DNA of 64,000 nt from Taibaiella sp. KBW10 (GCF_003852495.1 NZ_QAJI01000001.1:703977-767976), one strand, 5' to 3'. Shown: positions 1-8,974, counted from the first letter of the stretch. Numbers and translations are program-made. The notes: a model not told the origin generated them from the sequence alone.

Positions 1-46
1 AAAGTATGTCAAGATAACTTGAGTCTAATATTTTTTTAGCATCCAT
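1..46 (-). CDS. Energy transducer TonB, N-terminus only (partial)
   Basis: Reading leftward from an ATG at position 46, the frame gives MDAKKILDSSYLDIL and runs off the window. This resembles the cytoplasmic start of Bacteroidota TonB-family energy transducers that lie after an exbB-exbD-exbD set, and the gene directly follows such a set on the same strand with a 25-base gap. TonB would carry the proton-motive force harvested by ExbB/ExbD to outer-membrane TonB-dependent receptors. Only 15 residues are visible, so the call rests mostly on context and remembered family starts. Confidence 0.6.
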   Translation of the reverse strand, partial: MDAKKILDSSYLDIL

Positions 47-71
47 AATTTAATATTTGTTGGGCTTTGAA

Positions 72-626
72 TTATTGAATCCCATTTGCTTTTTCTGTTG
101 CCGCGATAAATTCCAAATCTACCGGGGTAATGTCTACTACTGCATAGATCGGTACTGCATTGATGGTCATTTCGTCCAATACATTGATCAGATCATCTGT
201 GGTTGAATTTTCAGCAGGCTTCACCATAATGGTCAATTTATCATCTGCCTCTAATTGTCCGCCGGAGATCAATCCCTGTACTTCTTTTTTCTTTGCAATA
301 ATCGCGTCTCTGATACCATCCAGGTCTTTAAACCCAGTCACTTTTAATTCCGGTGGCTTTGTAGGATCAGAGCCGATACCATAATAATAATAGATACGAT
401 GATCTTTACTTAAAAGGATGGTCATTGCGGTACTCTCTTTAACCTTGCTTTTATCCGTATCCTTCATCAAATCATCCTTAAAAGGCATCTGAATCTCCAT
501 TGTCTTAGGTTTAGACATGGTAGTGGTAAACATAAAGAAGGTAATCAACAAGAATCCTAAGTCCACCATCGGTGTTAGATCTACTCGGGGGGAACCTTTC
601 CCACCTTTGACTTCCATATCAGCCAT
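72..626 (-). CDS. exbD: ExbD/TolR-family biopolymer transport protein
   Basis: A 184-residue protein with the ExbD layout: short cytoplasmic N-terminus, one membrane segment at about residues 21-38 (motif VDLGFLLITFFMF), then a periplasmic domain. Asp22 in the membrane segment matches the conserved proton-path aspartate of ExbD/TolR. It should form an inner-membrane motor with the ExbB protein encoded upstream and energise TonB. It is the second of two exbD copies in the operon, with tonB after it. The periplasmic part has an insertion around residues 60-110 relative to short ExbD proteins, which I infer is usual for Bacteroidota paralogues. Confidence 0.9.
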   Translation of the reverse strand: MADMEVKGGKGSPRVDLTPMVDLGFLLITFFMFTTTMSKPKTMEIQMPFKDDLMKDTDKSKVKESTAMTILLSKDHRIYYYYGIGSDPTKPPELKVTGFKDLDGIRDAIIAKKKEVQGLISGGQLEADDKLTIMVKPAENSTTDDLINVLDEMTINAVPIYAVVDITPVDLEFIAATEKANGIQ

Positions 627-640
627 AACTCAGTTTTTTG

Positions 641-675
641 ATAGCAAAAGAAATGGGTTGCATTTCTTTTGCTAT
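641..675 (-). repeat. Intercistronic perfect hairpin between the two exbD genes
   Basis: Positions 641-655 (ATAGCAAAAGAAATG) are the exact reverse complement of 661-675, with a 5-base loop. It lies in the 86-base gap between the two exbD genes. In the transcribed direction there is no following U-run, so it is more likely an mRNA stability or processing hairpin than a full terminator. Confidence 0.6.
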
Positions 676-712
676 TAGTTAATAGTATTTTGAATAAGAT
701 ATAACGCTCTTA

Positions 713-1369
713 TTATTTAGCTTTTGGTGTGGCCAGCTCTTGCGCTAATGCCGATCCCGGAGGAACCCCTTTACCGTCGGTAATGAAGTTAAAGCGGAAT
801 ACTTTCTGATGGCCTAAAGTCGCAATTACTTTTTGGATTTCAGGATACTTCGCATCCCCGTCCGCTTTTATGGCAATACGCAATTTGGCATTGGCATAAC
901 GCGCTGTTTTAATCCAATAGGCAAGCTCATTTGTATCATAAGAGTCTGTAGTATCGGTTGGGATACCCGGTGCCGTTTTATCATACTCATTTCTCTGAGC
1001 CGGTGTTAAAGACAAATAAGAAGGCAATTTATTAAAAGGAACACCGATAGATCCACCTTCTTTAAATGCTTTAATCTGCTGTGCATTCAAATTTAAGCCT
1101 TTAGCCGTGCTGATCTCCGTGATTAACTCTTCTCTTACGTTTAAGTTATCGATAGAGAAAAATACTTTACCGTCTTTAGAAAGAGACAATAAGATATAGT
1201 CATTCGGGATAGGCATCGTTGAAGTAGATGCCGGTGTACGAATCACTACAGGCTCTTGTGGCTTAAACTTTGTTGCCAACATGAAGAACGTCAATAGTAG
1301 AAACGCTACGTCACACATCGCCGTCATGTCCACATGGCTCCCTTTACGGGGCAATTTTACTTTTGGCAT
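713..1369 (-). CDS. exbD: ExbD/TolR-family biopolymer transport protein (first copy)
   Basis: A 218-residue ExbD paralogue. A membrane segment at about residues 18-34 contains Asp20 (motif CDVAFLLLTFFM), the expected proton-path residue, followed by a long periplasmic domain. It sits 73 bases downstream of exbB and upstream of the second exbD. Two non-identical ExbD proteins with one ExbB is common in Bacteroidota TonB systems; here they differ greatly in the periplasmic half, so they may form a mixed dimer. The C-terminal region rich in Ala and Lys is not informative. Confidence 0.9.
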   Translation of the reverse strand: MPKVKLPRKGSHVDMTAMCDVAFLLLTFFMLATKFKPQEPVVIRTPASTSTMPIPNDYILLSLSKDGKVFFSIDNLNVREELITEISTAKGLNLNAQQIKAFKEGGSIGVPFNKLPSYLSLTPAQRNEYDKTAPGIPTDTTDSYDTNELAYWIKTARYANAKLRIAIKADGDAKYPEIQKVIATLGHQKVFRFNFITDGKGVPPGSALAQELATPKAK

Positions 1370-1442
1370 TTTCTTTGTATTTTAAATATTAGACGTAAAT
1401 GGAAAAACTTTCCACAAAAATTTTTCAGAAAAGCTACAAATA

Positions 1443-2276
1443 TTATTTGTGGTTAACTGCAAAGCTTTGTGTCAAAGTGAAACCACTCTCATCAATATTA
1501 TAGTTTACACCATCTATGATTGTTGTATAGAAGTTGTAGAAAATGATTGCAAAGAAAGAGGTAGAGATACCTAATGCAGTGTTATACAAGGCCTCAGAGA
1601 TACCCGCAGCCAAAGCTGTTGCATCAGGAGCACCTGCATTCGCCATTGCAGAGAAGGATTTGATCATCCCGATTACCGTACCGATCAGACCTAATAAGGT
1701 TGCTGCGGAAGCAATCGTAGATAAGAATACCAAGTTTTTCTCTAACATCGGAACTTCCAAAGCAGTTGCTTCTTCTACTTCTTTTTGGATAGATAATACT
1801 TTTTCGTCTACAGTCAATTCACTGTTAGTCGTCATTTCTTTATATTTCAATAAACCGGCACGCATTACATTACCTACAGAACCGCTTTGTTTATCACATT
1901 CTGCGATCGCTGCGTCAATGTTTTTGTTTGCCAGGTGATATTGTACTTTACGTACAAACTCACCACCGTTTGTTTTACCTTTTGCTTTCATGATTGTGAT
2001 CGCACGCTCAATAACGAATGCTAACATTACTAAGAAAGTAGCCATCAACAAGGGTACGATAAATCCACCCAAGTACATATTACCCATAAAGTCACCTGGT
2101 TTTGGTTTGTGCTTCTCTGCATCTAAGAAGTGAGAAGGATCGCCCAATACAAGATGATATATAACCTGTCCTACAATAATACACAATGCTACAATAAGGA
2201 GATTCACCCAAAAGCCATTTGAGTTTTTAGATTTAGTAGGTGCTGCTGCTTTCGGAGCATTTCTAACTTCTGCCAT
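1443..2276 (-). CDS. exbB: MotA/TolQ/ExbB proton channel family protein
   Basis: A 277-residue inner-membrane protein with hydrophobic segments at about residues 21-43, 70-90, 185-208 and 228-250. The last two carry the ExbB/TolQ motif pattern (SAATLLGLIGTVIGMI, then ALYNTALGISTSFFAIIFYNF). It should form the pentameric channel around the ExbD helices and drive TonB. It is the first gene of the exbB-exbD-exbD-tonB operon; a good -33/-7 promoter lies about 65-95 bases upstream. An N-terminal segment before the classical TolQ core is typical of Bacteroidota members. Confidence 0.92.
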   Translation of the reverse strand: MAEVRNAPKAAAPTKSKNSNGFWVNLLIVALCIIVGQVIYHLVLGDPSHFLDAEKHKPKPGDFMGNMYLGGFIVPLLMATFLVMLAFVIERAITIMKAKGKTNGGEFVRKVQYHLANKNIDAAIAECDKQSGSVGNVMRAGLLKYKEMTTNSELTVDEKVLSIQKEVEEATALEVPMLEKNLVFLSTIASAATLLGLIGTVIGMIKSFSAMANAGAPDATALAAGISEALYNTALGISTSFFAIIFYNFYTTIIDGVNYNIDESGFTLTQSFAVNHK

Positions 2277-2340
2277 AATTCAATTTTTTGTTGTTTACGA
2301 TTTTGTGTTTTTTAATTGTTCTGTCTATAAAATGTACTAG

Positions 2341-2370
2341 CAAAGATATTGGTTCAGTTGAAATAAACAA
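2341..2370 (-). promoter_or_regulatory. Bacteroidota-type promoter for the exbB operon
   Basis: On the minus strand a TTG (2370-2368) is followed after 19 bases by TATCTTTG (2348-2341), fitting the Bacteroidota TTG / TAnnTTTG housekeeping promoter pattern. The exbB start codon is at 2276, leaving a leader of roughly 60 bases. Confidence 0.6.
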
Positions 2371-2522
2371 TACCTAGAAAAAAAAATTACTGCAAGCATC
2401 AGGCAGCAAAGTACGGTTACTTCCAATATAGGGTACAATAATATGTTTACAATATGTTTATCAGCTAATTATCAACGGAAATTATATTTAATTTATTATT
2501 TTTCGTCCAAAAAATCACAATT

Positions 2523-4355
2523 TCATAACAGCGATTCGATACTTTCTTTATGTAATATCCTGAAAATCAACGATCCATCTGGAGCATACTGGGGTTGATC
2601 GCAGGCAAAAAGCTCATCGATCAAAGCCTGAGCCTGTTCTTTTTGCATGGTTCTCGGTATCGCCATCCGTTTCGACATCGTTTTAATGATTGCTAACTGC
2701 TTGGTATTTTGTACCATATCAGATTCATGTTTCAATTGTTCGATGATCGCTTCCAGGACTTCTGTTTCATAACCTAAAGGAATATCTGTTGGCGTTCCCT
2801 GAATCAAAAAGGAATGCGCCGTATCCGGTTTTATATCATAACCTAATAAGAATAAGTCGCTTAGAATCTCTTCAAGGATAAGAGCATCTGCCGGTGCAAA
2901 ATTGACCGTGATCGGAAACAAAAGCTGTTGGGATACATGCCGTTTGTTTTCCAGACTTGAGGCGAGTTTTTCATAAATAATGCGCTCCAAAGCACGCTTC
3001 TGGTGTAGGATCACCACACCCGATTTCATTGTCGTAATCAGGTAATCATTCCATTGGATAATGGCTTTATACCCCACGTCATCCAACACTTCTGTACTCA
3101 TCAGCGCTGCCTGAACCGGTCGCTCATCCGGTATTATACTTTCGGGAATACCTAAAGAAGGCATATCCGGGAAAAATGTTTTTTGTTGCTGCTTCCAGGC
3201 CGCCCGGTCCTCCTGCTTGTCAATAAAATGAGCCTGCCCCCCTTTCGAGAATTTATCGAATAAATAACCCGAAGTGGCGGCTTGCCTTGCCTGCGTTTGC
3301 GGCATTTGCAGGGCCGATAAATGCTGTATTTCGGGATCTAAAGTAAAGTCAATAGAAGGCGCTACATTGAATTTATTTAACGCATATTTTATGGCTGCCT
3401 GCAAATAGGCATACATCATTTTATCATCATCAAATTTCACCTCCTGCTTAGTAGGATGCACATTGACATCTACTTTTCGCGGATCAATCTCCAGAAACAG
3501 CACATACAGGGGAAAGGCATCTTTGGCAATCAGCCCTTCAAAGGCACTATTGACGGCATGATTGAGGTAAGCGTTCTTAATAAACCGGTTATTGATAAAA
3601 AAATACTGGTTGCCCCGCGTGCGATTAGCCGCTTCGGGTTTACCGATAAAGCCGGTAATATTCAGCAGGTCAGTTTGCTCCTCGACCGGCACTAAATGAC
3701 GATCGATATTGTTTCCGATCAGCGCCAGCACCCTTTGTTTGAGGTTACCGACGGGCAGGTTAAACTGCTCTACATTATTATGGGTAAACTTAAAAGCAAT
3801 ATCCGGATGCGCCATGGCAATGCGAATAAACTCATCCAGCACGTGTTTGAGCTCTGTCGTGTTTGACTTTAGAAAATGCCTTCTGGCCGGTACATTATAA
3901 AAAAGATTCTTGATCGAAAAACTAGTGCCTTCGGCACAGGCAACGGGTTCCTGTTTGGTCACCGAGGAGGCTTCTATTTCGATAAGCGTTCCCAATGCAT
4001 CGCCTGTTTGTTTGGTCTTCAGTACCACCTGCGCTACCGCAGCAATAGAAGCCAGGGCCTCGCCACGAAAGCCTTTGGTACGGATCTCAAAAAGGTCCTC
4101 TATTTTTTTAATCTTGGAGGTCGCATGGCGTTCAAAACTCATACGGGCATCAATCGCACTCATTCCTTTGCCATTATCCACTACCTGTATCAATTCTTTC
4201 CCGGCATCTTTCAGTACCAGGTGAATGCTACTTGCGCCCGCATCAATCGCATTTTCAAGCAACTCCTTTACTGCAGAGGCGGGTCGTTGGATGACTTCTC
4301 CTGCAGCAATCTGATTGGCTAAATGATCGGGTAATAATTGAATAATATCGGGCAT
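2523..4355 (-). CDS. mutL: DNA mismatch repair protein MutL
   Basis: A 610-residue MutL. The N-terminal GHKL ATPase motifs are clear: ELLENAIDAGA (31-41, with catalytic Glu34), DNGKGM (60-65) and GFRGEA (95-100). MutL couples MutS mismatch recognition to strand incision. The C-terminal dimerisation domain is present, but the motif expected as DQHAxxERxxYE reads LHQKRALERIIYE near residue 450, so the first aspartate is missing. The C-terminal CPHGRP-type motif is also degenerate (APDGSLI). This suggests weak or absent intrinsic endonuclease activity, though lineage variation is possible. A -7 box lies just upstream. Confidence 0.95.
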   Translation of the reverse strand: MPDIIQLLPDHLANQIAAGEVIQRPASAVKELLENAIDAGASSIHLVLKDAGKELIQVVDNGKGMSAIDARMSFERHATSKIKKIEDLFEIRTKGFRGEALASIAAVAQVVLKTKQTGDALGTLIEIEASSVTKQEPVACAEGTSFSIKNLFYNVPARRHFLKSNTTELKHVLDEFIRIAMAHPDIAFKFTHNNVEQFNLPVGNLKQRVLALIGNNIDRHLVPVEEQTDLLNITGFIGKPEAANRTRGNQYFFINNRFIKNAYLNHAVNSAFEGLIAKDAFPLYVLFLEIDPRKVDVNVHPTKQEVKFDDDKMMYAYLQAAIKYALNKFNVAPSIDFTLDPEIQHLSALQMPQTQARQAATSGYLFDKFSKGGQAHFIDKQEDRAAWKQQQKTFFPDMPSLGIPESIIPDERPVQAALMSTEVLDDVGYKAIIQWNDYLITTMKSGVVILHQKRALERIIYEKLASSLENKRHVSQQLLFPITVNFAPADALILEEILSDLFLLGYDIKPDTAHSFLIQGTPTDIPLGYETEVLEAIIEQLKHESDMVQNTKQLAIIKTMSKRMAIPRTMQKEQAQALIDELFACDQPQYAPDGSLIFRILHKESIESLL

Positions 4356-4388
4356 AAAAGTATCTGAGGGGGAAAGACTATCAGGCTA

Positions 4389-4396
4389 CAAAAATA
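4389..4396 (-). promoter_or_regulatory. Probable -7 promoter element of mutL
   Basis: On the minus strand this is TATTTTTG, matching TAnnTTTG, about 33 bases upstream of the mutL ATG. No clear -33 element was picked out. Confidence 0.4.
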
Positions 4397-4462
4397 AAAA
4401 ATAGCCCGCGCAAAACGCAAAAAAATAAAAAATAAAGAAGGTCAATCGTAGCTGATCCCGTA

Positions 4463-5485
4463 TTAATTACCAACGGTTGTCTTGAAGGCCACATGATGAT
4501 TTCCGACAAAATAGACGGTATTCCTGGTGGGATGAAAGGCAACCCCGTGTAAATCTTCGGAGGTAAATTTCTTCATTTTAGACCAGGACTTGCCGGCATT
4601 ACTGGTGTACATAACCACTCCTTTCTCGCCTACAATATATCCATCAGCTCCTTTAAATGCTATATCGCGGTAACGATCGGTATTACCCAAAGGGTTTTGC
4701 CCGTTTTTCACTTTATTAAAATGGGTACCGTTCTGCGTAATGTGTGCGATCGTGCCATTATAGCCAACCGTCCAGATATTATCTTTATCAATACCGTATA
4801 TCGCTCTATAGTTATCGTTGGTCAGGGACAATTGCTGCCAGGTTTTGCCACTGTCTACGGTTTTCACTAAAGCCCCATAGCCTGCAGCATAGGCTGTTGC
4901 CGCATCGACAAAGCAAATGTCGTTAATCGCAAAAGGAAAAGAATCGACCTGAAGACTATGCGCCTCAGCATCAATACGTTGAATAACCCCTCGATCATAG
5001 CCCGCATGGCCTACGGCACATCCGTTTTGATCAGAACCGAAGGCGATTCCGGTATAGGAATACCAAAAATAATCGCCCTGGCGCAACAACCATTGATCAT
5101 ACCGAAAGTCGGGATTACGAAATATTTTACCATCGTAGCCTACTGCATAAACCATATTATGCCGAATCGTACCGGCATAAAGTACCTTATTGGAATATAA
5201 CTCTGCATTATAATGAAATACCTGCCAGGTAGCCCCGTTATCGTTGCTTTGTAAGAAATCATTTCGCTCAAACCGGTCTCCACCCAAAATAAATACCCGG
5301 TCAAAAGAATCAACGAGCACGGTATTGTACATCCCTTCCCCGACATAAGGCAAGGTTAATTGTGTCACCGCCGTGTCCCAGGATTTCTTTTTGCAGGCAT
5401 AAAAGCACAGCAGCAAGCCCAGAATCAGGCTTGTATTTTTAACTATCGCCACCACGCTCCGGCAGCGCTTCCTCGTGTTCCCCAT
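4463..5485 (-). CDS. YCF48/BNR-repeat lipoprotein
   Basis: A 340-residue protein with a lipoprotein signal: basic N-terminus, hydrophobic run, then the lipobox-like LLCFYAC followed by KKK. The rest is a repeated beta-rich pattern with GKTW and GKSW blade motifs (for example VKTVDSGKTWQQL and YTSNAGKSWSKM), as in YCF48/BNR beta-propellers. It probably sits in the cell envelope; ligand and role are unknown. The gene begins inside the 3' end of the upstream permease gene (47-base overlap in another frame), so the two are probably cotranscribed. A slightly later start is possible because the first 15 residues are unusually charged for a signal peptide. Confidence 0.75.
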   Translation of the reverse strand: MGNTRKRCRSVVAIVKNTSLILGLLLCFYACKKKSWDTAVTQLTLPYVGEGMYNTVLVDSFDRVFILGGDRFERNDFLQSNDNGATWQVFHYNAELYSNKVLYAGTIRHNMVYAVGYDGKIFRNPDFRYDQWLLRQGDYFWYSYTGIAFGSDQNGCAVGHAGYDRGVIQRIDAEAHSLQVDSFPFAINDICFVDAATAYAAGYGALVKTVDSGKTWQQLSLTNDNYRAIYGIDKDNIWTVGYNGTIAHITQNGTHFNKVKNGQNPLGNTDRYRDIAFKGADGYIVGEKGVVMYTSNAGKSWSKMKKFTSEDLHGVAFHPTRNTVYFVGNHHVAFKTTVGN

Positions 5486-6482
5486 ATTCGGCTCTGTAAA
5501 TTCTGATTAACATTAAAAAATAAGACAGGACCAAAGGTCCGAAGATCAAGCCTACAATTCCGAAAAGATTTAAACCCAGGATCACCCCAAATACGGTAAT
5601 CAGCGGATGTACATCTCCAAATTTTTTCAGGAATAAAAAGCGGATCACATTATCGGTCGACCCGACAATGATAAAACAGTATAAGGCCAGCCCGATAGCA
5701 TAGTTTGTTTCTCCTTTTGCCAATAAATAAATACAAACGGGTACCCAAACAACCATCGTACCGATGACCGGAATAATCGTGGCAAAACCCGTAAGGGCTC
5801 CCCATAAAACGGCTCCCTCAATGCCGCAAAACCAATACGCCAATATCGCGACCAATCCTTGACACAAAGCCAAGAAAGGAATACCGATGGCATTAGATAT
5901 AACCAGGTTTTGGGTTTCTTTCCATACTTCCTGGCGGCTTCTTCTGGCTAAAGGAATATAAGAACGGAATGCAGCCTCCATAGCCCTTCCGCCCATCAGT
6001 AAAAAGTAGAAAATGAATAGCGCAGTAAAGATATTGGCAAACAGATTGGCGGTAGCATTCAGGATTAAGGGCAATATCCCAACTCCTTTCTGCACAAATC
6101 CAAGCACCTGTTGCTGAGAAATACTTACCTGAGGTACCTTTTCCTGTACATAGGCATATACCTTAAGTACATTATTTTTAATGTTATCGGTATTGCTTAG
6201 TACGGTATTAATTTTGGGGGTCAATACTTCCACCATAAGATAAACCGGCCCCACCATTGCAACCAGCAAACCCAAAATCAGTGTGGTCGCCGCCAGCCAT
6301 TTTTTCCATTTCCGTTTTTCCGTGAGTTTAAAATACCAGGAGCGAAACATGATATATAAAGCGGCGGAACCCAGGAACCCGGGAATAAAATAGGACAGTT
6401 TCCATACAATCACAATTCCTAAAAAAGCAATAAGCAAGAGTATCACGATCTGTCTGATCACATTGTTTTTAATGGCGTCCAT
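5439..6482 (-). CDS. AI-2E family transporter (PerM/YhhT-like permease)
   Basis: A 347-residue polytopic membrane protein with an N-terminal hydrophobic block (about 10-45), a segment near 60-85, a soluble stretch (about 95-145), then several helices to about 330. The layout and motifs such as ALTGFATIIPVIGTMVVWVPV match the AI-2E transporter family, whose members export varied small solutes; the substrate here cannot be told. It is transcribed leftwards and overlaps the following lipoprotein gene by 47 bases. Confidence 0.88.
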   Translation of the reverse strand: MDAIKNNVIRQIVILLLIAFLGIVIVWKLSYFIPGFLGSAALYIMFRSWYFKLTEKRKWKKWLAATTLILGLLVAMVGPVYLMVEVLTPKINTVLSNTDNIKNNVLKVYAYVQEKVPQVSISQQQVLGFVQKGVGILPLILNATANLFANIFTALFIFYFLLMGGRAMEAAFRSYIPLARRSRQEVWKETQNLVISNAIGIPFLALCQGLVAILAYWFCGIEGAVLWGALTGFATIIPVIGTMVVWVPVCIYLLAKGETNYAIGLALYCFIIVGSTDNVIRFLFLKKFGDVHPLITVFGVILGLNLFGIVGLIFGPLVLSYFLMLIRIYRAEYGEHEEALPERGGDS

Positions 6483-6588
6483 ATAGCTGTGTTTTAGTTA
6501 ATTTACAAAATATTTAAGAAAAGATACCCTTAAATATTAATGAATCTATAATTTTTTAATCATATTTTTATAGCAAACAAAAGTAATA

Positions 6589-6596
6589 TAGATTTG
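6589..6596 (+). promoter_or_regulatory. -7 promoter element for the YtxH gene cluster
   Basis: TAGATTTG fits the TAnnTTTG consensus. It overlaps the first possible GTG start at 6596, which supports the ATG at 6641 as the real start of the next gene. Confidence 0.5.
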
Positions 6597-6640
6597 TGTT
6601 ACAAAAGTATACCAAACATAAATCATTAAATTTAAACACT

Positions 6641-6838
6641 ATGGCAAACAGTACAGGAAAAACACTAGCAACCCTTTTGATCGGAACCGCAGTAGGCGCA
6701 GCAGTAGGCTATATCTTAGGCACAGACAAAGACAAGCGTGATGAACAAATCGAAAAATTGAAAGATTCTGTTTCTAAATTGAAGGACAGGGTTTCTAAAA
6801 AAACAAAAGATTTAGAACAAGAGATCTTTGAATCTTAA
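6641..6838 (+). CDS. YtxH domain-containing protein
   Basis: A 65-residue protein beginning MANSTGKTLATLLIG, with one glycine/alanine-rich membrane segment (about residues 8-27) and a strongly charged coiled-coil tail (EQIEKLKDSVSKLKDRVSKK). This is the YtxH/general-stress small-protein architecture, thought to be membrane anchored; biochemical function is not established. I chose the ATG at 6641 because an upstream GTG frame start overlaps the -7 box. It heads a three-gene cluster of small envelope proteins on the plus strand. Confidence 0.75.
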   Translation: MANSTGKTLATLLIGTAVGAAVGYILGTDKDKRDEQIEKLKDSVSKLKDRVSKKTKDLEQEIFES

Positions 6839-6873
6839 GATCGCTTTGATTTATTGGGGTCAAAAAGTTATTT

Positions 6874-7263
6874 TTGTTTCAAAATCAAAACATTCTCTTG
6901 GAAAATCCTATAACAGCTTTAAAAGCATACATAACCCGTTATATCAGCCTTCGTGTTCAAGAAGTTCGTTTAGAAGCACTTGAACGTGTGGTGAATGTAA
7001 TGGGTTATTTAATTTACGCCTCCGTAGCCTTTCTTTTTGTATTTGCTATGTTTTGCTTTGGCGCTTTGGGCCTTGCCGAATTCCTGAGTGCGGTATTCGA
7101 AAGTAAAACCATGGGCTATCTATCCATTGCAGGACTAATGCTCTTGTTCTTATTTGTGTTGTTTCTTTTCAAAAAGAATATCATGCGTTTCCTTACCGGA
7201 AAGTTTATCTGGTTGCTCACTAAATCCAGAGACGAAGACGAAGACGAGATTAAAAGTACTTAA
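6874..7263 (+). CDS. Phage holin-like small membrane protein (Phage_holin_3_6-type)
   Basis: A 129-residue protein with an amphipathic N-terminus, two membrane segments (about 45-72 and 82-105) and a highly acidic C-terminus (DEDEDEIKST). It resembles the superfamily named for putative holins, whose bacterial members are usually found beside YtxH proteins and are not lytic. The start is a TTG at 6874, because the conserved-looking N-terminal helix would otherwise be lost; the next ATG is over 100 bases in. Spacing to both neighbours is short (35 and 18 bases). Confidence 0.65.
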   Translation: MFQNQNILLENPITALKAYITRYISLRVQEVRLEALERVVNVMGYLIYASVAFLFVFAMFCFGALGLAEFLSAVFESKTMGYLSIAGLMLLFLFVLFLFKKNIMRFLTGKFIWLLTKSRDEDEDEIKST

Positions 7264-7281
7264 CACCAGAAACTACGACTT

Positions 7282-7773
7282 ATGCCAAACCAACCAGCAG
7301 CTCCCAAGCAAAAAAACAAGACCTCCTTTAGCTCGATGAAATCTTTACAGGAAGCGCAACTTAAGGTCAAGAAGGAATATGAATATTTGGAAGATAATAT
7401 GTTTTCCAGCATTTTCGATCCACAAACGCTGGGTATGGGTCTGGTTTCCAAAATCATTAATCCTAATGAGGGCGGCCTCTTAAGCCTGAACTCAATCACC
7501 TCCTTATTCCGAAAAAAAAGCAAGCCTGCGAAGCCCGCTGAGGTATTGGCGGCAAAAGCACTTACGGATACCAAAGAAATCAGCAGCACCAAAAAGCCGA
7601 AAAAATCCTTCGCTAAAAAAGTGGCTGTTTCTTTTGTCAAATGGCAGTTATTTAATCTTGCCTGTTGGGGCATTCATAAAGCCTATGATGCCTATACTGA
7701 AAAGCGAAAAAAAGAAAAAGCCCTCAAAGCCCTGAATAAAACCGCCACCAAACTGTTAAAAGAATTGGATTAA
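7282..7773 (+). CDS. Basic protein of unknown function in the YtxH cluster
   Basis: A 163-residue lysine-rich protein that I do not recognise. It has a charged, probably disordered N-terminal half, a possible short amphipathic segment (AVSFVKWQLFNLACWGIHKAY, about 113-133, cut here at its core) and a lysine-rich end. It follows the holin-like gene by 18 bases, so an envelope-associated role with its two neighbours is likely. No catalytic motif is visible. Confidence 0.6.
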   Translation: MPNQPAAPKQKNKTSFSSMKSLQEAQLKVKKEYEYLEDNMFSSIFDPQTLGMGLVSKIINPNEGGLLSLNSITSLFRKKSKPAKPAEVLAAKALTDTKEISSTKKPKKSFAKKVAVSFVKWQLFNLACWGIHKAYDAYTEKRKKEKALKALNKTATKLLKELD

Positions 7774-7840
7774 GTGGTTCTTATCTTTATTTTAGGATAG
7801 ATAAATGACATTAATCATTATTTATACCACAATTAAATAG

Positions 7841-7848
7841 TATTTTTG
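7841..7848 (+). promoter_or_regulatory. -7 promoter element of the desaturase gene
   Basis: TATTTTTG matches TAnnTTTG and lies 27 bases upstream of the GTG start at 7875. Confidence 0.45.
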
Positions 7849-7874
7849 CTAGATAATTATTCAATCTGGTATTT

Positions 7875-8951
7875 GTGGCGAAAAACATCTCATTCATAAA
7901 CAGCATCAACCCTGACTTCACAAAGGAGTTAAAGGGCAAAGTAGATGCCTACTTCAAAGACAACAATAAGAAGCAGACAGGAGACTGGCGTATCTATCAT
8001 AAGACGCTGGTGTTGGTACTCTCTTTGATTGTCTTGTACGCCTTGCTGGTATTTGGCAGCTTGCCTGTTTGGGTCAACATTATTATGTGTGCCTTGTTAG
8101 GACTGACCTTCTCCCTGATCGGATTTAATGTGATGCATGATGGTGGTCACGGCAGCTATTCTGAAAAGAAATGGCTGAATAATGTTATGGGCCATTCGCT
8201 GAACATTATGGGTGCCAGTACGTTCTTATGGAAATTCAAGCATAATATCATGCACCATACCTATACCAATATCGAAGGGCATGATGAGGATATTGATATC
8301 AAACCTTTTATTCGCACTACACGGGAGCAAAAATTATATTATATGCACCGCTTCCAGCATATCTATTCTATCTTCTTATACTCCCTGACCTATATCTTTT
8401 GGGTTGGATATAATGATTTCAAAAAATATTTCGCAGGCAATATCCTAGACAAAAAAATTCCTAATATGAAATTCAGGAACCATTTGGGTTTCTGGTTGAC
8501 TAAAGTATTTTACGCTACTTTTTTTATTGTTATTCCGATTATGGTCGTAGGCTGGCAACACGCCTTGATTGGCTTCCTGATTGTAGCTGGTGTAACTGGC
8601 GTTATTATCAGTATTGTATTTCAGCTGGCACACCTTGTAGAAGGTGTTGACTTTCCGGTACCTAATGAAGATACCCACAAAGTAGAGCAAAACTGGTTTA
8701 TACACCAATTACAGACTACTGCAAATTTCTCTACCAGAAGCAAAATCGTTTCTTGGATGACCGGTGGTTTGAATTTTCAGGTAGAACATCACTTATTTCC
8801 GAAAATCAGCCATATACACTACCCTGCCATCAATAAGATTGTCCAGCAGGTATGTGCCAAATACAATGTACCGTACAATGAGCACCGTACTTTAGGAAAA
8901 GCCTTTGGATCGCATTTACACTACCTAAAAGTAGTGGGACAGTCGGCATAA
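7875..8951 (+). CDS. Fatty acid desaturase (acyl-lipid or acyl-CoA type)
   Basis: A 358-residue integral-membrane di-iron desaturase. The three histidine boxes are HDGGH (88-92), HNIMHH (123-128) and QVEHH (302-306); the last, with glutamine first, is typical of front-end/linoleoyl-CoA-like FADS enzymes. Hydrophobic pairs lie at about 40-80 and 205-250. It would insert double bonds into membrane fatty acids using O2 and an electron donor, possibly for membrane fluidity. The start is GTG, with a -7 box upstream. It is a single gene ending at a strong terminator. Regiospecificity cannot be read from the sequence. Confidence 0.88.
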   Translation: MAKNISFINSINPDFTKELKGKVDAYFKDNNKKQTGDWRIYHKTLVLVLSLIVLYALLVFGSLPVWVNIIMCALLGLTFSLIGFNVMHDGGHGSYSEKKWLNNVMGHSLNIMGASTFLWKFKHNIMHHTYTNIEGHDEDIDIKPFIRTTREQKLYYMHRFQHIYSIFLYSLTYIFWVGYNDFKKYFAGNILDKKIPNMKFRNHLGFWLTKVFYATFFIVIPIMVVGWQHALIGFLIVAGVTGVIISIVFQLAHLVEGVDFPVPNEDTHKVEQNWFIHQLQTTANFSTRSKIVSWMTGGLNFQVEHHLFPKISHIHYPAINKIVQQVCAKYNVPYNEHRTLGKAFGSHLHYLKVVGQSA

Positions 8952-8974
8952 GATTGATTCCCCTTATAATTACC

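Noticed and set aside
6874..7263. A lytic holin of a prophage
   Set aside because: No phage genes are nearby; the YtxH neighbour and the acidic tail fit the non-lytic bacterial envelope family.
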